NCBI GenBank assembly: GCA_015499985.1 | Contig: JAAAUF010000397.1 | Coordinates: 1 to 27,711 of the forward strand | Length of the DNA stretch: 27,711 bases | Direction of reading: 5' to 3' | DNA from: Haplosporangium gracile | Taxonomy: Eukaryota; Mortierellomycota; Mortierellomycetes; Mortierellales; Mortierellaceae | Shown: one piece after another, positions 1-11,559 of the stretch | Layout of the letters: each line of letters begins with the position of its first letter | Position numbering within the stretch: the first letter of the stretch is position 1 | The notes under the pieces: model-generated | What the model was told of the DNA's origin: nothing | Databases searched by the model: none | Seen by the model: the letters and a program-made list of their open reading frames with translations, nothing else | Program-made: the position numbers and the translations under genes

Positions 1-33
1 AAAGCAAACAAACAAAAAAAAAAAAAAAGACGC

Positions 34-2387
34 TTACAGATGCGCCCTGGCATTGACAGCATAGGAATCAGTCGCACGGTCAATCTTGACAATATCCTTT
101 CTCAAAATCTTGCCCGACGCAGATTTAGGAATCTCCTTGGTAAAGACAACACCACCCCTCAACTTCTTGTGGGGTGCAACACGAGTAGCCAAAAACTCCA
201 TAATCTCCTTCTTCAATTCATCATTCTGAACAATTCCCTCCTGGATGACAACATAGGCGCGAGGAATCTCGGTAGCTTGGGAGGCGTCGTAAGCGGGGAT
301 GACAGCGGCGTCAAGAACTTTGGGATGAGTGACGAGGAGGGCCTCGAGTTCTGCGGCGGGGATTTGAAAACCCTTGTATTTGATGAGTTCCTTGAGACGG
401 TCGACGACGAACCAATTGCCCTTCTCGTCGACGTAGACAATGTCTCCCGTGTGCATCCAGCCGTCTTCGCGGATTGTGATCTTGGTGGCTTCAACGTTAT
501 TGAGGTAACCCTTCATGACGTTGGGGCCCTTCAACAACCATTCTCCAGCCTGACCCACTCCCAATTCTAAAAAGGATAAGATAATGAAAAGGATTAAAAT
601 CACTGTCGACACACGACGAGAGCATAATCCATTACAATGGCCGTCAAAAAAAGAGGATCTAATACCTTTGCCGGTCTCGGGGTCGATGATCTTGGCCTTC
701 AAGCCGGCAACAAGGGGACCAACAGACCCATCGGGACCACGAGCATCAGGACGCAAGCAAGCAACAAGGGGGGAAGCCTCAGTCATTCCAAATCCCTGAC
801 GACAGTAAACTCCCAATCTCTCCTCAATCCTCTGGCAAAGATCCTTGGGGAGGGGGGCAGCACCACAGGCCAAATGACGGAGGGAGGTCAGGTCAAAGTC
901 GAGGACCATGGGGTGCTTTGCAAGGGCGAGGGCAACGGGGGGCACGATAAAGGTGTTGGTGACTCTGTACTTTTGGATGTTTTGGAGGAACGAGGGGAGG
1001 TCGAACTTGGGCATGATAACCGTCTCCGTTCCCTGTTAGTAGAGAGCATTGAAGAAAAAGAAGAAAGTGGGTATGGTAAGCATAAAAAAAATGTGAGCGG
1101 AAACATTGCATGCATAGGGTTCAGAACCGAAAATACCGAGCAATGAAATAAACATTCTCATCAGAGCACAATTGGCCGTTGGCGAGGAGAAAAAACCCCC
1201 TTCTCCTTATTCTTGACAAAAAAAGAAAAAAGAACAAAGAACGTACGGTGATGAGGGAGATGTGAAGGCAGTTCATGAGGCCGTAGATGTGGTAGAGGGG
1301 CAAGAAGCCGAGAATGACAAGGTCCTTCTGCTTGATAACCTCGGCGTCGTAGCTCATGATCTGGACCAAGTTCGATGTGATGTTGCGGTGGGTCAGCATC
1401 ACTCCCTTGCTCTTGCCTATGTTTACATCAAAGTTGAAGAACAATTTGAGGGTGAGAAAGAGAAGCAACGGCAGCGCCAGCGGGAAGGATAGTGAGAAGG
1501 TCCGGTAAGTAGCTGTACATCAGCCGGAGTATATTTTCAATAAGCCATGCTCAAAAGTAATCGGATGCAATCGAGCCAAAGATAAAACATGACATGAAGA
1601 AGCAAATGGGCGTTACCGGTGGTGCCAGAAGAGTAGCAGAGGTAGGCAATGTCATCCATATCAACCTTGACGGGAGCAACAAGACGCTTAGCAAAGATAG
1701 ACTGATAGGCCTTGTGGCCAGCCTCGTCCTTGCCGCCAAAGAGGAAGATGTGTTCACGCTTAATGCCGCAGATCTTGGCAGCCTCGGTAGCAGTAGGGAG
1801 AAGATCGACGGTGGTAACCATAAAGGAAGCGCCAGAGTCCTTGAGCTGGTGGACGACCTCCTCGAGAGTGTAGGAGTGGTTGACGGTTGTCACGACTCCT
1901 CCTGTGCACAGTGTTCCCAGAATTGGCACTCCAAAGTCGTACTATTGGTTGACGTGCGCGTATGTTTTTTTTTTTTTGTTAATTCTTAGTTCAAAAGAAC
2001 AGAGTTGAGCTAGATACAGGTTGTCGTTCCTGCTTCTTTGGTAGATCAATTGGTTCAAAAAAGGGGGATCCAATAGGGGTTGCACTAAAAGTGTAACAAG
2101 AAAAACAATAGTCCACCCTGTAACACAAGGAAAGGCGTTTTGTGTAGTACCTGGTTGTAAGAAAAGATGGCGAGGACATCCTTGGGCTGGAAACCATAAG
2201 AATCCTGGAGACCGGCAGCGAAATGCTTGGTCTCGAGCTGGAACTGACCAAAGGTCAGTGATTTCTCGGTAATGGGGTCGATGAAGACGGTCTTGCCGGG
2301 CTGGACGTTGAATGGGTTTGATTCGAGGTAGTGGTAGATATCGACCACGGGGTAGATGGGTTCAGGGTCTGAGGACTGGAAGATCAT
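34..2387 (-). CDS. 4-coumarate-CoA ligase-like acyl-CoA synthetase, probably peroxisomal
   Basis: ANL-superfamily adenylate-forming enzyme: it should activate an aryl or medium-chain carboxylic acid with ATP and join it to CoA. Exons on the minus strand, from the start: 2387-2151, 1941-1617, 1416-1247, 1032-666, 566-34. All four introns are GT..AG, phases agree, and the spliced product is 543 aa, the usual 4CL length. Visible motifs: the P-loop SSGTTGKSKG (about 183-192), GFGMTEAS (about 324-331), TGD followed by VVDRLKELIKYKGFQ (hinge region), and PKSASGK with the catalytic Lys at about 519. The last three residues, AHL, fit the PTS1 pattern [SAC][KRH]L, so I infer peroxisomal import. The start at 2387 gives a normal family N-terminus; the frame stays open upstream but reads into GAA-rich, UTR-like sequence. 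Family call is firm; the substrate (coumarate, phenylacetate or fatty acid) cannot be told. Confidence 0.9.
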
Positions 2388-3716
2388 CTTTTGTTTGTAT
2401 GAATGAGGAATGGGTGATGAGGGAAGGAAAAAGGAATGTGAATGAGAAAGAAGGAATGAGCGACAAGAAGAAAAAGAAAAAGAAAAAGAAGAAGAAGAAG
2501 GAGGGTAGAAGGTCAATCTACCAGTAAGATATATTGAGAAGAACCAGAAGAGCGAGAAGGAAGAGAAGAAGAAGAGAGCATTGTGCATTCCACTGTACCC
2601 AGGCACCCTATCATGAGACAGATCGATCGGAGTCAAAGTAGGAGGTAGTGTAGCCTACGAGTAGTGACTTGGTGGAGGGGAACTTTCTCAAGGAGAAAAG
2701 TTGAGTGTGAAAGGAGAAAATAGGGAAATGAGAGGAGAGCATTCACAGTGGCAGACGATCGGCGGAGTGGATGTGAACGGTATTTTGAATGCAGACGACG
2801 GGATAATTGCGATCCGAGCAAATCCCTTCTTTTATTTGTTCATATACTAGCGACTGGCGTTGTTCCCATGTGTCCAGGGCAGCGTGTCCTAGACACATGG
2901 GGCAGCAGACATCATGGCTAATTGTTTGATAATAGGAAGAGAGATGAGCATGTATTGAGACTGTTAGAGGAGGAACCGTAACCTCGGATGCAATGGGTGC
3001 TTATATATTATCCTAAGGTATGCGCGTTTCTAGGAACTAGTGTGGGGCTAGGACGTCTAGTCCCAGGGAACGACTATAGGATATGGCCAATGGTAAATTT
3101 GGATCTACTTTTGTCAGCTGCTCTGATCAGTTAACAGGGATGAATATCGCCCATGTGTAGATCAACTGGAACCTTATGTGAATCTGGGAGTCCATGAGTC
3201 CGGCGCCTGTGAATGTGGATGCGGTAGTTGTGGATGTGAGTTCTATGATGTGCAATATCTCCTCCCTTGTATGAAATGAATGCGTTGTAAGGTGGGACAG
3301 ACAAACAATACCCATACAAACGCAGTTACACACAACAGAAAAAGAACTGCATGGAACAAAATCTCCCTAAATATGACAAATCCAAGTCGTCGTCTACCAG
3401 CCACGCGATCGCGATTCGCTGGGGCGATTGTATTGTTCATTTTTTTGTGTGTGTGCCTGTGCTCACTCCTCACTCTTTCTTTCTCCTTCGTCATTTTCTC
3501 TCACACCCTTCTTCTCCTCTCTCACTTCCTGTCTGTCCTTTTTCCTTGGCCACCAACGAACATTCGCTCATTCCCTCACCTTCAACACTCACGCTCTCAT
3601 TCCTTTTCTCTTCCTCCTTCTTCACTTACACCCTCAATCGGCTCACATACCTTGTCTTTACTACTACCACTCGGGCAACAACAGCAACAGCAACAAATAA
3701 AGAAACAAAAACCGAC
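2388..3716. promoter_or_regulatory. Divergent intergenic region between acyl-CoA ligase and CHIP-like gene
   Basis: This 1.3 kb holds no supportable gene. Next to the ligase start is a purine-rich (GAA/AAAG) stretch at about 2460-2510, which is CT-rich on the coding strand. Next to the CHIP-like start is a long CT-rich block (about 3430-3650). Similar pyrimidine-rich leaders precede other starts in the window (for example before 22694), so both are probably promoter/5'UTR. A nested inverted repeat lies at 2865-2901. Open frames here are low-complexity Ser/Phe/Leu translations of the CT-rich DNA. Confidence 0.55.
2865..2901. repeat. Nested inverted repeat in divergent promoter
   Basis: Arms of 10 bp (CCCATGTGTC at 2865-2874 and GACACATGGG at 2892-2901) are perfectly complementary with a 17-nt spacer. 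A second inner pairing, GTGTC (2884-2888) with GACAC (2892-2896), shares the right arm, so two alternative hairpins are possible. No known factor site is recognised. Confidence 0.6.
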
Positions 3717-5297
3717 ATGACGTCGACATTGACAGCAGAACAACACAAAGCCATAGGAAACGACTTCTTCAAAGTCAAGGACTTCGGCCAAGCTATCCAC
3801 GAATACTCAACCGCCATCGTAACGTCACCTTCTCTCTTCTTTTATTTTGTGAACGAATGCCATTCAACAATAAGCAACCAATGAAGACAACAGAATGACT
3901 GACAGGGCTTTCCTTTTGTTATGTTGGACACCACGCATAGGTGAAAGACCCAAAGGTCGCTGTTTATTACCAGAACCGAGCCAATTGCTACCTCAAGGTA
4001 CCACGCCAAATTCACGCAGATACAATGTTTACATTGACAAGGCCATTATTCACACGCGGGGTAACAACAACAACAATGTCACGGACTTACTGGAATCATT
4101 TATAATCCTTTTGTTTTGTACCACCTGATAGTTAGAAAAATACACCAATGTCGTCTCCGACTGTGAGAGGGTCGTGGAACTCGACAAAAAGTCAGGTATG
4201 TCTTACAGCTCACACAACATTGTTCCTTTGTCGCTTTTGCTGGTCATATATACATTTACAGCTTTCAGCCGAACTAACCCTCACTCTTTTCTTTTATCTT
4301 ATGCAAATATGCGCATGATAGTCAAAGGATATTACTTTGTACGTATCGACGATAGCAATTGAACCGAGAGCAATTACAAAGAGTCATTTTGCCCAAACCA
4401 TATGAAAGACGTGCTAAAAGGTTGGAACACCTCATTTCACTTTGATAGATGGGCAAAGCACAGCTGGAACTCGGTCAGCCCTCGGAGGCATACTCTTTTC
4501 TGAAGAAATGTTAGTAACGAAACAATCACATCCACTATAACCCACCTACTATCATCAGCCCTTGGACCATACCAGGCGTACTCACTCAATTATTTAACGT
4601 ATTGATTAAATTAGCGTACGAATTGGCGCTGGAGCAACGCTCGGCATTCACAAAGGAGATTGTGGCGATTATCGCAGAGGCCAAGAAGCAGCGCTGGATC
4701 GAGCAGGAGCGGAGGAGGATCGCCCAGGTCTCAGATACCTACCGATACCTCTCTGGACTCATCGAGCAGGATATTCAGCGGCAAATCGATGCGCTTGACA
4801 AAGACTCGTCTGATTATCAGGATTGTCTGGCAGATTTGCGTGCGGAAAAGACTGAGCGTTTGAAGCAGCTGGAGGCGATGACTCAGCGGGCCGGAATCCC
4901 TGATGACAATGTCCGGCCTTACATCGAGCACAACAAGTCTAGTGCCAACAGCAATAATGGGGTCATCTCCCCCGAGGCATCACCAGAACCCGCCAGAGCT
5001 ATGAATGTTGACCAAGAACCGTACAAGAAGCCAGTTTTGGCACCTGCAGCACCCAGGGAAGTGCCCGACTACCTGCTTGATAAGATCACGTTTGAACTCA
5101 TGCACGATCCGGTGATCTCGACCAAGTCTGGGATCTCGTACGAGCGGAGTACGTTGTTGGAGCATTTCAGCTACGGACGCATGTTTGACCCTGTTGCCCA
5201 GGTACCACTTACTGAACGCGATGTCATCCCTAACCGTGCACTCAAGGAGGCTTGTGAAGAGTTTTTGTCCAAGAACGGATGGGCTGTCGACTACTAA
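3717..5297 (+). CDS. CHIP/STUB1-type co-chaperone: TPR + U-box E3 ubiquitin ligase
   Basis: In the family, the TPR domain binds the EEVD tails of Hsp70/Hsp90 and the U-box recruits E2, ubiquitinating misfolded clients in the cytosol. Exons: 3717-3818, 3941-3997, 4132-4195, 4322-4338 (only 17 nt), 4449-4509, 4615-5297. Phases agree and give 327 aa (human CHIP is about 300). TPRs cover about residues 5-110. Likely carboxylate-clamp residues K11 and N15 (HKAIGN), N46 (QNRAN) and K76 (SVKGYYF) align by eye with K30, N34, N65 and K95 of human CHIP. A charged helical linker (about 110-200, KKQRWIEQERRRI) precedes a U-box at about 250-321 (PDYLLDKITFELMHDPV, then VIPNRALKEACEEFL). Exon 3 was set at 4132 rather than 4136 because only this keeps the TPR frame. 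It converges on the next gene with 260 bp between stops. Confidence 0.92.
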
Positions 5298-5557
5298 GAG
5301 GGCTCAGTTCTTTTTGTAGACGATTTTTCCTTTTTTCTGTAGACCTTCTTCTCCTTCTCCCTTACTCATACACTCATAATTGCCAAATAATATTGTACAA
5401 CACAAAACCACTGTGCTAGGAATATATGCTTTGTTTATTCTTTTTGCTGACAATGCACTTTTTTTGGGCGTTCGTTTTCTTTGTTTCTTTATTGACAATG
5501 TTGCACAATTAAAGGTATCGATTAATTTATTTTTTTTTACCAAACTTCACAAACTGC

Positions 5558-8500
5558 TTAGATACCAAGACGATGAATCTTCTCCCACTGCTTCTTCAAA
5601 TCCTCGACCGGCATACGGTTCCCCACATCTACGCCCGGCCTATTCTCATCCCCCAGCACCATATCCCCATTTCCTCCTTCACCCTGGACAAACCCAGCGA
5701 AAAGGCGGATCTTGTGTTTCGGAAGGTACCGCGTCGCTCGAACCAGACCCTTGGTATTCGCCTGGGCTGCGTTTTCTTCTGTTAGCTGCGCCACGATGGC
5801 CGAATGGGAGGCAGTCGATTTCAGGGTCAGGATACGGACTTCGAGCTCTGTAGGGAGCCCCACGGGTGGGATGTAAGGTGAGATAGAGGATTCGATTATC
5901 TCGGGCTGCTGGTTGATGGTGGTGGTGGTGGTGGTAGTGGCGGCAGGGGTAAGGAGTTTTTCGGTGGGGAATTTGTCGGTAGAGTCGATGGGGTTCAGAG
6001 CTAGAGTTGTCGCCAAGGAAGAGACTGGGGCGGAGGTGGCAGCGTGGGTGTTGGTGAGGGTGCTGGCGGTGGAGTCGACACTGCGGATGATGCTCTGGGA
6101 GCCAGATCTGACTTGGGCGTTGGTCATCTTTGCCCAGAACTTTGTCAAATCCATGACCGTTGGTGCTGCCATCTCCTCCTCTTCTTTTTCATCCTCCCTC
6201 TCCTCATTAGAGGCATGGTCGCTGGAGGACGACTTTGTGGGGCTCAAGTAATCAGTCAAGGATCCGTCCGCGGACAAGTTCTCAAACGAAGAAGGATCCA
6301 TCTGAGGCAAGGCCGAACAGAGGGAGTTGACGGTCATTTCTTGGGCGAGGAGCATAGCTTGGAGGGCTTCCTTGGTCTTGGGACGGAAGGTTGCCGTTGA
6401 GGAAGCGAGGCTGCTTTCCTTGGAGAGGATACCGTCGTTGTGGGAGGCGGGAAAGGCGTCTTCTTCTCCTTCTTCTTCTTCTTCTTCTTCTTCTTCTTCT
6501 TCTTCTTCTTCTTCTTCTTCTTCGTCCTCTTCGTAAACTGTGGCAAGGTAGCCTTCACAGGCAAGATGAGCAGATCTGTACTCGCTATCGTGGTTCTCGT
6601 CTTCATCTCCTTCTGCGATGCTAGAGAACTCTGCCTCGTCTTCTTCCTTGATCGACTTGATCAAATTGGCGGATCTAGTAGACTGGACCGACTTGTTGTC
6701 GTCGCAGAAGTGGCCATTGTCCTTAGAAAAAGGCGACAACGCTGGGGTAGTGGTCGCCGACGAAAACGAAGCCACAGACCGGATCGAGCGGGACCTACTA
6801 CCGAACTTCAGTAGCCGCGTCTCGAACACGTTCTCCTCTTCGACCATGGACGCGTTAAGGACCTGGTCCTGGAATGCAATTTCGATCAACCGGAATGTCT
6901 CGGAGATATCTCGGGCCTTGCAGTCAGTGCCCATTTTAATTCGGATGAACTCCTCCAACTCGTCCAAAGCGTCTCGGTCGCCCACAAGCTTGAACACGTC
7001 CAAGGATTTCGATTTCACGGTCTCAAAGATCCGTTGGCCCTTGATGATTCGGGGGCGGGTCCAGGCATCGGTTTGCCACATGGTCAAGGACATTTCGGAG
7101 GGCGAGACGCGGACAACGCCGTTAGTGGCTCCCAGGGCGTTGAGCGCGTTGAGGCCGAGACTAGAAGCGGTAGCCTTGAGCTTGATCTTGTCAAAGACCA
7201 TAACTCCGATGGCCATGTCGCGTTTCGTGGCCGGATTGTAGAAACCGACAGAGAGCGCGTCGGGAGCGTTGGACATTCGACGAAATTCCATGTGGCATTC
7301 TCCCAGCTCTGTGTACTTGCGTCCGCCTTCGAGGGTCCTGGTGTCTTCGATAGATGAGATTGTGGGTGGGACTGAGGAAGCGGCACGTTCGATACGTTTG
7401 GAGACGCGGAGGGCTTTGGAGCGGTAGTCCATACAGAGGAATGTGTTGTCGGGCGAGATGCGGGCGTTCTCCATCAACCAAGCATAGTATTCCTCGAACT
7501 CGCCCGCAATCTCGGTGGTCGAACAGGTGATCTTGTACATCTTTGCGATCGTCACCGTGCGCGCCTCGGGGTCAAACTCGATATCCATCTCGGGGTGCAA
7601 CCATGACCGGGCATAGAAATCGGTGACATACGGCGGTTCAACGTAGTGGATCGCGCCCTTGTGCATTCTCTTCTTGCAAAGGAAGAAGTCATCCCGGTTG
7701 TGGTCGATTGCATGAGAAGGGATTAGACGGCCAGGACGGAGGACTGCAAAGAGCGCGCAGTCGTCACGGAAGTAACCTGCGCGATCTTCTATGCCCATAC
7801 CGAACTCTCCGGGAGCCGTCTTTCCCGTGGTTAGATCCTCGATCTGGACACCGATATCGTACAGGTGGCGCTTGCGGAAGGAAATGGGTTGTTCCAGGGG
7901 TGGAATCGCGCCCAGGTCTAGGGGGAGGCGACGGACTTCCCAGAGAGAGGGTTGGCCCAATTGCATACGCCTAGCGCGTTCTTCTTCGTCAGTGAGGGTT
8001 AGTTGATCTGGGTGGATTTCTGGGATAGGGCCTTTGTGTTTAGCGTAAAGGTTGGTGGCGGATCGACAGAGACTCTTGAGCCGCTTCAACAATGACACCT
8101 TGCCCGTCTTGCCTCCACTTGGACCACAGATAGTAGTTGACCCACCACCACCTCCAGATTTGTACATCCTACTGCCCGCAAAGATATTCAGCGTCACTGT
8201 AGTACCAGCACCACCAGCACCACCAGCACCACCAAGACCACCAGACTGCTGGAGCTCAAACAACTCATCCTGCTTGCGACAAGAAGCCGAGGGCTCGGGT
8301 TGCTCAATATTGAGTGCACGCGCAACATCGATCCAAGTATCCCTGACTTCTCCACTCTCCGCCTGTAAGATATAAGTCGTATCGTTGTAGAAACAGACCA
8401 TGACCATGTCCTTTTGAATGACGGGTGGGTGAACTACATCAGGAGTGGACGAGATCTGAGTGTCCATGACTAGGACAGGCTCGTGGCACAGTCGCAAGGG

Positions 8501-10379
8501 CTTGTGGACGTTTGATCCAGAGGAAGGGGCAACGGAGAGGACGGATTCGTTGGCTGCGGTTTTGAGGACACTCTTGGACTTGAACCGCGACAGTTTCTTG
8601 GGCGAAGACTTGTTTGTCTCGTGAGGGGCGGCGCCGACAGGTGGGGGAGGAACAATCTCGCACATGTAGATCATATCCGTCGTGACAATTAACCGATACT
8701 CCTTTGGCGGCGCTGAGACAGGCACATCCTTCTTCTTCTCACTCTCTTCAGCCGCCCTAGCGGCACTCACAAACTCGACCAACCTTCCCTCACGCACCAA
8801 CTGCCGTTCCCCAATCAACCCCCTCGTAAATAGCGGTACAAACTGCTGGGAACTCGCCCGATCTGCTACCGTGGTTAACGCCATATCCTTATTTAGCGTC
8901 TTGAACAAGTTCGAATAATCGATCTGATCATGCAGACTCGACAATATCTTTGAGTTCAAAAAGACGGTTTGGGCTTTTTCGAAATGGGCCTGAATGGATT
9001 GGTCGTAGTAGTTTGACACAGTGTCGATCTCGTGGATGAGCGTGAAGGTGGTGCATTGGACTGCAAAGGCGCGGTAGGCTCGGGCGAGGTGTTCGAAGGT
9101 CCGCATCTGTGCCACCCAGTTTGCGCAGATTTCTTGGTAGTGTTTTAACACCTCTGGCGAGAACTGTGGTGTCGGACTACTGAGACCAACCAACGTAATT
9201 GTAGAGACGCTATTCAGATGCACCGAGGAACCATTGAGGTGTGACTGTGACGACTTCTTGCTAAAAAGCGAGCGACGACCAGATTTAGGAGACTTGACAA
9301 TGGGAATAGTATCAGAGTCGTTGGCGGGGGCGGTAATGATGATCCGGATGCGGAGGACGAGTTCTTGGAGGGCATGATAGACGATCGACCAGGCCTGGAT
9401 GAGTTCAATGGTATCTTGTGAACTGGTGTTGACTAGCTCATACAACGCCTTGACGGCTTCTTCTATGCTGGGATCAGTCTCCAGGATCTATTATTCCGTG
9501 GCGTGGTTTTTTTTTTTTTTTAGTCATAGGAAACAAAATATATGTTAGCTGTTTTGTTTACTCAGATGAGCAGAGAATGTAAGGAGAGGAATAAAAATAA
9601 ATTAAGTTTTACCTCATCAAAGTATTGGTGACGTTCAAAGACGCGTTCACACTTTTTAAGTGTGCTACTAAGGATCATCGCCACGTTGACTGATTGTAGG
9701 GTCTCTGCAGCCTTGCGCAGCGCTCGCAGCTGGTTTACCAGAATCTGCGCATTTCCCCATTAAAGAAATAAAGAAATATGGTTAGCGTCTTTTCATGAAC
9801 CACATCCGCCAAAAAAATAATAAAAAATAGAAGGATATCATAATGTAACTATACATACCAAGAAGTTGCCGGTTTGAGGATGATAGATGAGCCGTAGTTC
9901 TTGAACGGCATTCATCACATCATCGTTGTCATTGTCGCGTTCATGATCCTGTTGAGATGCTGGCTTTTGGAAACCATGCTGCATCTTGTACAACATATTC
10001 GACACCTACACAGGAATATCGAAATAAAAAGAGAGAACGAAAGTTATCAGGGCGAAGCATTGTCAAAATTCATTTTATGCTGCATTTAATTTTGTGTGTT
10101 GAAAAAAAAAAAAAAAAAAAAAAAACTTACACATTCGCTGTAGGACTTATCCTCCTGCAGTGCAAGAATCCGCTCCTTCTCATCACACACCTCGCCATCA
10201 TTCTCTTCTTGCTCCTTAGCACCACGATGATCCTCATCCGCAGAGAGAGCAGCAGTCTTGGTAATGCTCTCGTTTTTCTCAGAGTCCAACGTAAACAATG
10301 TCAACCCCTTCAGCGTCTCCATCTCCTTCGGCTCGAAGGCAGCCGTGTTAGGATCGACGTGCGGGGTTGATGAAGGCAT
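5558..10379 (-). CDS. Uncharacterised 1485-aa protein with PH-like domain and acidic tract
   Basis: Exons on the minus strand: 10379-10131, 10005-9859, 9744-9613, 9487-5558, all phase 0 with GT..AG borders. The long last exon codes for 1309 residues. Residues about 100-400 are mostly helical (for example ALRKAAETLQSVNVAMIL). Residues about 405-580 look like a PH domain as in RhoGEFs: LVREGRLVEF, then KEYRLIVTTDMIYMCEIV, and a closing helix containing DTWIDVARALN, with a basic Ser-rich insert. A Gly/Ala repeat follows at about 592-604. Then comes a conserved-looking globular region (about 660-1090), a pure poly-Glu run at about 1163-1183 coded by GAA triplets, and a Ser/Thr-rich tail. No DH catalytic domain is recognised, though the helical part before the PH sits where a DH would. 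Membrane or small-GTPase signalling is possible but not shown. Start at 10379 is the first Met of exon 1. Confidence 0.8.
6464..6524. repeat. TTC/GAA triplet microsatellite inside CDS
   Basis: A nearly uninterrupted TTC run on the plus strand reads as GAA on the coding strand. It produces the poly-Glu tract of the PH-like protein. It keeps frame whatever its length, so length variation between strains is expected. Confidence 0.9.
8200..8240. repeat. Short ACCAGC-type tandem repeat coding Gly/Ala
   Basis: Repeated CACCAGCAC units on the plus strand encode a small Gly-Gly-Ala repeat between the PH-like domain and the central globular region of the long minus-strand protein. Probably a flexible linker. 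Confidence 0.6.
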
Positions 10380-11559
10380 GCTGTGGGGTTGTTGTTATTA
10401 CTTGGGAAAATAAAAGTTGGCTTTTCTTAGTAGGCTAATGTAGAAAAGGGGTATATGATTATATTTTTTTTTGTTTTTTGAAGTGTTTTTGTTTGGTATC
10501 TGAAAGAAGAAAAGACAAGGGAGGGAGGAGGAAGACAGAGAGGTGAGTGAAGAAGGTGTGTGTAAAAGGTACTGGTTTGTTCACCAAGTGCGAGGGAAGG
10601 GAGAGTCAAGGTATCGGGGTGGTGTTTGATAGTATATCGTATAGGGAAGAGATATATACTTTGAAGACAAAAGATGAAAAAGAAGAGTAGAAGAGGAATG
10701 ATGTACAAGGATAGTTGTATATAAAGGCCCACCACGAATGAGCATCAGGGCTGCATGTATGTATGGGAACCAAAAGACTAGTATCAGGACCAGGATGGCA
10801 TACTACACAAGCCTTCGAAAAGGTGGATAATAAAAATGACACTGGGATGAAAGGAGAAAACGCACCACAAACGCACATTGTTGTAAAGGAGAACAAAACT
10901 AGGCCAGATGATAATGGCTTCTTGTGGTTGCCGCTTGTCTTTTTTATCCAATAGACCTTTTTTTTTTATATTACAAACATCCTCGTTTCTTCCCTCATTC
11001 CTTCTCAACGGATATCCTCTGTGTTGGTGTGTGTGTGGCATCCACGCACTGACGGTTTGAAGAGAGTATCAACAAAAAAATCGATTCCTTAAAGACTTAA
11101 AGAGGGGATCTATCTTAATCTGCACCAGAGTCACGGATTCGAGGGAGGCACTGATAATAAATCATTTGCACGTTTTTGTCCGTTGGAAGAAGAGAGAGAG
11201 AAAGGGTGTGACTGACGGGTGATGGGAACCTGGAATCCGCTTCGCCATCAGAATCTGTGGGTACAATGAGCGACCAGCGAGAGAGCAGGTGAGTCTAGAC
11301 CGGACGTGCAAGTATGTCGCAGTAAAAGAAGCGCACAGGCGCCCAACGGTTGACTTTGGATGGAAACGAAAAACAAACGACGATCCTTTGCAGATTCACA
11401 GGGGTACACACACACATACACACACACTCACGCATACACACTCATACTCATACTCCCAAAGGAATCAATAGACACGAATGATGCACGTTCTTTGTTTATA
11501 ATAATGCGAAATGAGAGTGGGTAGTAAAAAAGAAAAGAAAAAGGTAACAAACGGCAATC
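10380..11559. promoter_or_regulatory. Intergenic: promoter of PH-like gene and 3' flank of AIM41-like gene
   Basis: About 1.2 kb without a supportable gene. Both flanking genes are on the minus strand, so 10380-10750 should be the PH-like gene promoter/leader; it is CT-rich when read on the minus strand. The side at 11463-11559 should be the AIM41-like 3' UTR. A CA-rich microsatellite lies at about 11405-11450. The middle (about 10750-11400) shows no recognisable coding or RNA signal. Confidence 0.5.
11405..11450. repeat. CA/CATA microsatellite
   Basis: Imperfect (CA)n with interspersed TCA and CATA units on the plus strand, in non-coding DNA downstream of the AIM41-like stop codon. Confidence 0.85.

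Noticed and set aside
40..570. Long plus-strand open frame
   Set aside because: It is antisense to the last exon of the acyl-CoA ligase, whose protein motifs are unambiguous.
5913..8375. Several long plus-strand open frames
   Set aside because: They are shadows of the 3.9-kb minus-strand exon, created by its GC-biased third positions. Poly-Ser or poly-Leu runs come from the TTC repeat.
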